DNA from: Bolinopsis microptera
Taxonomy: Eukaryota > Ctenophora > Tentaculata > Lobata > Bolinopsidae
Length of the DNA: 64,000 nt
Assembly (NCBI RefSeq): GCF_026151205.1
Contig: NC_087081.1
Span: forward strand, 15,288,340 to 15,352,339
Direction of reading: 5' to 3'
Shown here: piece by piece, positions 57,802-64,000 of the stretch
Layout: each line of letters starts with the position of its first letter
How positions within the stretch are numbered: position 1 is the stretch's first letter
Position numbers and translations under genes: made by a program
The notes under the pieces: model-generated
Told to the model about the DNA's origin: nothing
Database searches by the model: none
The model's input: only the letters and a program-made list of their open reading frames with translations

Positions 57802-58919
57802 TCAGCAGGTATAACCCACCGCGATCCACTCCACATTCCAACCCATTTTATTCGCAACACCGCCTCTGCCATATGGAGACACCAGGTAGATCCTAAAATA
57901 GCTGGAAGTCACCCTGTAAATGTACGAGCTCCCTGTCCTTGTTGTAAAAGACATGCTGCCCTCAAGAGAGGAAGTCACAGTTGGAATTGTCACGAACCCA
58001 CACTTGCTGATGTCAACGCGTGTGTAGATTTTGGTATAGCTGAAATCCTCCCAGTTGGTTGCTTTACTGACTGAGCTTCCAGCACACACTTTCGCACAGC
58101 GCTCCTCCCTCAGATCCTCCTCTCCGCTTACCACCATCACGTCATTCTTTCTGGCTCTGCGACGAGGAAGGTTTAAATTTACAATTTATTTACTTATAGA
58201 TCAACTTTATTAATTATTACATTAGTTAAACTCTCAGAGAATTTTCCTCGTGAATTCAATATATTAATATAACTACTGCTATAAACTGTTTACTTACTTC
58301 AATTCCTCGGCACATGTTTCTTTCAGACTTTCGATTTTACTTTTCAAGTCGTTGATCTCTTCTTTTCCTTCGTCCACACTGGCTCTGCGACGAGGAAGGT
58401 TTAAATTTACAAATCAACTTCATTAATTATTGCAATAGTTAAACTCTCGGAGAATTTTCCTCGCGAATTCAAGGAATCATATATTAATATAGCTACTGCT
58501 ATAAACTGTTTACTTACTTTAATTCCTCGGCACATGTTTCTTTCAGACTTTCGATTTTACTTTTCAAGTCGTTGATCTCTTCTTTTCCTTCTTCCACACT
58601 GGCTCTGCGACGAGGAAGGTTTAAATTTACAAATCAACTTCATTAATCATTGCAATAGTTAAACTCTCGGAGAATTTTCCTCGCGAATTCAAGGAATCAT
58701 ATATTAATATAACTACTGCTATAAACTGTTTACTTACTTCAATTCGTTGATCTCTTTTTTTGCTTCGTCCACCAAGCTTGTGATTTCACTGATCTTCTTT
58801 GTCTGCTGTTCGACTAGAGCTGTTAAACTGCGTAACCCCCCCCCCTTCTTACCACCCTTCTTGCTTGAAGCGAGAATGATCGCTACTGCAGAGAACACCA
58901 TCAATTTCAGGAAGGCCAT
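57802..58919 (-). CDS. Secreted coiled-coil protein E with duplicated exon
   Basis: Four exons: 58738-58919, 58518-58604, 58298-58384 and 57802-58156, all junctions phase 2, 236 aa. Exon 1: signal peptide (1-17), a Lys/Gly-rich patch, then coiled coil. Exons 2 and 3 are 87-nt near-identical copies encoding a 29-residue coiled-coil unit (EEINDLKSKIESLKETCAEE). Exon 4: a 115-aa C-terminal domain with Cys pairs and a final WNVEWIAVGYTC; the W-x-x-x-WIA-x-G ending recalls H-type lectin-like or related invertebrate secreted domains (weak). The three introns (133, 133 and 141 bp) are themselves near-identical, so exon plus intron were duplicated together. Likely a secreted oligomer. Confidence 0.85.
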
Positions 58920-58959
58920 AGTTCTGCTGAAGCATCAGAAAGTTGTGGTTAATTTTTGT

Positions 58960-60125
58960 TAGATTCAAAACGGAATTAATACTAATAGTCACGGCATGAT
59001 TTCACTACGATAAACGCATATTCTATTTATGTTATCTCAGTCCCCAACTCACAAGATGAAAGATATGGACTATTATTTTTATTTATAATGAGGAGAAACT
59101 GCGGCCGATGAGATAGAGAATTGAAACCAAATAGATTCAATTTCTAACCACATTGTCAACCATCGATCGAAACTCATAAGCATTACTAACATTTCTATTG
59201 TCTATGATCAAGAATTATACGAATTCAAAACTGTCGGAAAAGGCCTTTGGGAAATTAGAACCATAAAAGCCATGACCATGTTCACTTTGAAATTTAGATT
59301 TTGGAGGAATATTTGATGAGGCAGCAAAAGAAATAGTGGCCAACTGGATCGAACTTGTAGCGCGATGCACTACTGGGTCGCGCCGCGCATCAAATAATTC
59401 TTCTCGCAACTACACGTATGCAGATCGGCGAGATGTGAAGGATTGACATCGTGAATCAAGATCGAACTTATCTTATTACATTCCATAACTTTTATCGTTT
59501 GAATTGCGTCATGATAACACGTAGCGTAGCTGTAAGTGGTAAGGGAGCGTTCACATGTGAAAATCGCAATTTCTCCCCAGTTGTTGCTATCTTGACGTTA
59601 GGCCTGCCGGTAACTCGTCCTATGTTCTTAAGAACAATAGCTGGCAGTCAAGTCACTCACAAAGTAGGCAAGTAGCTTTCAAGTCTGGTTGTTTGTGTAT
59701 GATGGCCGAGGAGGGCCATTTTTAGATAATAAAAAACAATATGACAGAAATGGCCCTCCTCGGCCATGGCCGAGCAGGGCCAAACAATATGACGCAAAAA
59801 TAGCCCTCCTCGGCCATGGCCGAGCAGGGCCAAAACAATATGACAGAAATGGCCGTCTGTGTCGCTAGCCATGGGGTGAGCGTCGCGTCGACGCGTCGTT
59901 CGAGTTTACGCTCTGCTAAGGATTCCGTTGGACCTATGCACTATGCAGCCCACGGTCTCCTCAGCCGAATACTCGAGAAATCGTGTGTGAAGGTTAAATG
60001 AGGAGCTGTACATGATCAATACAGCAAAGCTTCGGACGAAGAAAATGTGGTATAACACCTCAACCGTCGCCGGCGTTAGATTTGATCATTTGGTTTCCTG
60101 TAAGTGCTGGTTACATGCCGTAACT
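58960..60125. other. Intergenic, with a short tandem repeat
   Basis: No supported gene. Holds the tandem repeat at 59700-59850 and, near 59355, a TGTAGCGCGATGCACTACT block like that near 596. Confidence 0.45.
59700..59850. repeat. About 60-bp tandem repeat with GGCCATGGCC palindromes
   Basis: Two to three units of ACAATATGAC, AAATGGCCCTCCTCGGCC and ATGGCCGAGCAGGGCC; the units contain self-complementary GGCC-rich blocks. Confidence 0.75.
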
Positions 60126-62236
60126 ATCACAGTGCTGGCAAGCACGACCGGTGCATTTATTGTGGGTATACTATGTACCCCCTTTACTATTATACCCCCT
60201 TTACTATTATACCCCCTTTGGTACACGTTACAAGCCTCTTTCGTGCACGCGAAGCGTGCACTCCGGCCGTAGGCGGCGGCCGAAGGCTGCCGCCTCCGGC
60301 AGGAGTTTTTCAGGCATTAATAGACTCATCGGAAGTCGTTCAGCAGATTTATTTTTAGTTCAAAACATTCTAATTTGATGTCAAAGATGACAGGAATAAA
60401 AAATAGTTATGTTGAGATTTTTAAGAAATTTGCATAAAATACTCGCCAGCACTGTTATACGAAATTCGGTAAAAAACCCAAAATCGCCATATTCAGGTGC
60501 CTTAAAAACCATGTTAAAATTGTGTTAAAGATCTGAAAATTTGCAGGGCGTCTAGACGTTGACCAAATCGACTGCAAAAAAAGTTTCAAGTTTCAGGAGC
60601 ATCGGGAAATGTGTTTTCTAGAACCCCTGTTTTACGACAGATTGTCGGGACATATACAGATATATACATACAGATATACATATATATTCAGGGATAGACG
60701 CTTTGCCAGTCAATTATAGGCTATATTCAGGTGTCCGTATATTCAGAAGCTTTAAAGATACAGCCATCTCGGACCACAGGTCTTGAAGATAATTGTTTAG
60801 ACTTTAGTTTACATTATATTAAAAAGTAATTTAACGTCATCATTACCACTTGATGACGTCATCAAGTTAACCATTTAAAAAACCTGTTTTTTTTACAAAG
60901 TAATCACTTTTAAAATCGATTTTACGCCATTAAAGAGTAATTTTATTCAAAATTTGAGGGCATATTGAAGTTAGATAATTGTTTAAGCATTCTGAAAATC
61001 TACCGGAAAGTTTCCCTACCTTGCTCCTTCATAAAGATATTTGCCATTGAAGTTAGTGCTTTTTTGAAGAATTATTTTATAAAAACTTCAATTTTGCGAT
61101 TTAGTATTCTCTGGTGTTGGGCTATCCTTTGGGTTGTGGAGCTCAGTTCTGCTTCTTATAGGTATAAATTGTGCATTAGGCTAGTTTTAAAGTTAAAAAT
61201 CGAAAAGATGCACACGTGGGGACACGCCCAAATTGATAGAAAATCGCTAAAATCACTGAAAATTGCTGTTTTCGTCATTTTCTGTCAACTTTAGAGTGCC
61301 GTTGTGATTACAGTTCTACTTGAAATACTTTGAAACTTTGCATGCTTATCAAACTATATATAAAACACCAACACGCAAAAATTAACGGCGATTCAATATT
61401 GGATGCGCACGCAACGTCCGCTCATAGTTTGCACGTGCGAAAGGTGATAATTTTGCTCATTCGTGATTTCGAACAAATTCTGCTTTACCACGACAGTTCA
61501 ATGTCATTATATATAAATTTAATGCCAACTTGAATGAGTATAAAGTGGCAAATTCAGTCAGTGATCGACCGATATGCTTACCCAAACACAAGGAAATGTT
61601 TTCAAAGGAAAAATTTCGAAATCGTTGAAACTTCCTCCTTATTAATGAAGATATCAGTTTATACCTTATATTTCGACTTTATAAAGTACCCTGACATTAA
61701 TCAAAAAGAGATGATATTTGACCAAAACCCATAATCATGGGTAGAGTGGACCGCTGCCAGTATCTCTCTTTCCCAAACAAAAGGAAATGATATTAATTTG
61801 ATTGACCGTTTTCAAATGCAAAATGATACCGAGAATGAAATCGGTCGCTCGCTTTTCCCATTCATTTACAATTACAAATGTAATAAATTAAGAAGAACTA
61901 CCATACCCGAAGATAGTTGTACTCGGCAATAAAGATTCAATTAACTTCAGCTAATTCACTAACTACCACCCTTATCCCGAAATACTAGGTAACGACCCGA
62001 ACGCAACCCAAATAAATTATTACAGCATACAGTGATCGATGTAATTTATCGAAACCTATTACAATTCGTATAACTATAAGCCGTGAATGAATGAGAAAAG
62101 CGAGCGACCGATTTCATTCTCGGTATCATTTTGCATTTGAAAACGGTCAATCAAATTAATATCATTTCCTTTTGTTTGGGAAAGAGAGATACTGGCAGCG
62201 GTCCACTCTACCCATGATTATGGGTTTTGGTCAAAT
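60126..62236 (+). mobile_element. 2.1-kb foldback-ended repeat, copy 3
   Basis: Same organisation as copies at 12801-14922 and 16264-18321, from ATCACAGTGCTGGC to TTTGGTCAAAT, with foldback arms about 61716-61863 and 62085-62236. Fewer ACCCCC-TTTACTATTAT units than copy 2. No gene. Confidence 0.85.
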
Positions 62237-63699
62237 ATAATATAGTATATAGCCATAGTTGTCCAAAGTAAGTCGTAAGGGTGGTCATTTCACTTGATGG
62301 CCCTGCTGCAGCGCAGCAGGGTGGAATTATTTGCATTGCGTATTACTATAATTGTTATCTTACAATTACATGTCACATTTCTTAATTACTAGAGCCTAAA
62401 TTTAGATAATTTAAAGGTTATTTCTGTCTTTGGCGCAGTACAGGCCGTGAACACTGCGATCCGATTAAATAACGGAGAGATTTTTTTAAAAAACCGCGCG
62501 CTCGTTATTTGTGATTGATTGCGTGCATGAGCCTTTGTAACAGAGCTTATTAGTAGAAGCTCTTACGGGCAAAAAGACGTGTTTTCTGCTACGAGTTTAG
62601 AGACCTAACCGCTAATTAAACATAATAGTATGATGTCTAAGGATCGATAATATGTTAAGAAGTATAAATTTGGCCTTATTAGTCACGTGCTATACCAATG
62701 CACGTTTTAAACTTTGACGGTCTATTACTCTAAGGCAAATAAAGTAATTATATTCATATTTTGTCAGCAATAAGATCACATTATTTTCTATTTGGTGTGA
62801 AAATATGAGCTAGAACGGACATAATTTCGCTGAGTTATAGCTGTTTGAAATTTATGATGAACGCGCGGGTGCCAATTGATAACAACTAAATGCTTTTGCG
62901 CGTAGTGCGCGTCGAAAATTTGGCAAAAACGCTTGCAGAGTGACAATATTCAAACTTCGATAAATTATATGAAGTGGGTACTTCTCGGAAAGGAAAAATT
63001 TAGACAAACACGATGTGACTATTTTTGAGTTGATTTAATACAACTGCAAAAACTTATTCAAACTTCAAGCAAAAAGTCAAAATTTTTACTTTTTGGATTT
63101 TTACCTGCGCTAAAATAGAGGGATTTGTTTTATTTTTTACCATCTTGTGCGGCTGTCTTTAAGCTATCTTAATTCGTGCAATTTTTGTCGACATGCCAAC
63201 AAAATTAACTTGCCCAAATTATCAAAAAACATGGTTTTTTGGCCTATTTTTGGCCCCAAAATCGGTTTTTTGCGATTTTAACCGCGCTAACTCAGTCCAA
63301 TCATTTTGAAACTGCACTTTTAATCGATTCTACGGTCAACAAGAATTGCGCCGGTTAGCGGACGCTAGATTTCCATCGACCGTACTCGTAGGCATTACCT
63401 TTTAAAATTTAAAATTACAATTTACAAAAGCCATGTGAAGGAATGGTTGAAATCCGTATTAGGTAATCATAATGTAACTCATAATAATATTTACGGTCCA
63501 TTTCGTATAAGTATAACAAATTAATCGCTCGACAATAATGTTCGACATGATATCAGCATCATAATTTGTTCAACAAAGGATGATGAATGATCATGATAAT
63601 TAATTACTCTGCACTCGACTGTCACGTAACTTTTTCAACTCGTTCTCTAGCTGGCCCTGAACGACTATTCGAAACCCTAACCTATTATTTGATATATTA
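62237..63699. other. Intergenic, no gene
   Basis: AT-rich; a CCCTGCTGCAGCGCAGCAGGG palindrome near 62302-62322 is the only clear structure. Confidence 0.45.
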
Positions 63700-64000
63700 A
63701 TTTGACCAAAACCCATAATCATGGGTAGAGTGTACCGCTGCCAGTGTCTCTCTTTTCCAAACAAAAGGAAATGATATTAATTTGAGGAACAGTCCGCTAA
63801 TGCAAATTGATACCGAGAATGAAATCGGTCGCTCGCTTTTTCAAATCAATAAGCTTTATTACAATTCGTAAGCCGTGATCGAATGGAAAAAGCGAGCGAC
63901 CGATTTCATTCTCGGTATCAATTTGCATTAGCGGACTGTTCCTCAAATTAATATCATTTCCTTTTGTTTGGAAAAGAGAGACACTGGCAGCGGTACACTC
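63700..64000. mobile_element. Compact foldback MITE, copy 4, cut by the window end
   Basis: Left arm 63700-63843 and right arm from 63876 are near-perfect inverted repeats with only about 32 bp between them, related to the foldback end of the 2.1-kb repeats. It lacks the 1.5-kb body, so the foldback alone can be a mobile unit. Confidence 0.85.

Noticed and set aside
1-64000. tRNA, rRNA or snRNA genes
   Set aside because: No cloverleaf, box A/B pair or conserved rRNA core seen on either strand by eye.

Overview
The window looks like a metazoan nuclear contig, most likely from a marine invertebrate; a cnidarian-grade animal would fit, but no sequence here fixes the species. Evidence for a metazoan: protein-coding genes split by short GT-AG introns, secreted pentraxin and coiled-coil proteins, non-LTR retrotransposons of the CR1/L2 type (esterase-like ORF1, APE endonuclease plus reverse transcriptase ORF2), hAT-like elements with 8-bp target duplications, long microsatellites and TTAGGG-like repeats. 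I see no rRNA, tRNA, CRISPR array or bacterial operon.

Layout. 1-1640: transposon debris. 1641-8410 and 27597-37613: two direct copies of one segmental duplication, each ending in a minus-strand pentraxin-like gene. Copy A (5626-8310) is broken by two different DNA transposons sitting 19 bp apart in exon 1. Copy C (35668-37498) is intact. A third paralogue, B (15674-19437), is intact but carries a 2.06-kb repeat in intron 1. A canonical, intronless pentraxin, D (24069-24998), shares the same type of 3' flank (22400-23965). 8311-15330 and 19440-22400 are repeat-rich and include a 20-bp minisatellite, a near-perfect 79-bp palindrome, a foldback with poly-G/poly-C ends, and hAT-like MITEs.

Inside the second segmental copy lies a 4607-bp element (30275-34881) with about 350-bp terminal inverted repeats and a 5-bp target duplication; the duplicate copies preserve its empty site. 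It contains a complete six-exon gene (31178-33913, minus, about 335 aa, one ankyrin-like repeat) and no recognisable transposase.

37615-56221 is a nest of three related CR1/L2-like LINEs. LINE-1 is about 10.4 kb with an intact ORF2 but two in-frame stops in a very long ORF1. LINE-2 is 5'-truncated, frameshifted and split by a hAT-like element. LINE-3 is a 5'-truncated minus-strand copy. Each ends in a different 9-bp tandem tail. Beyond them are the last exon of a host gene (56634-57023) and a four-exon secreted coiled-coil gene, E (57802-58919, minus), whose middle exon and introns are tandemly duplicated. 59000-64000 is again repeats, with a third 2.1-kb foldback-ended element and a compact fourth foldback running off the window end.

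How the parts fit: the host content is a small cluster of secreted, probably lectin- or defence-type proteins (A, B, C, D, E) expanded by segmental and exon duplication, in a region kept open by heavy transposon insertion. Immune or adhesive function is inferred from the pentraxin fold only.
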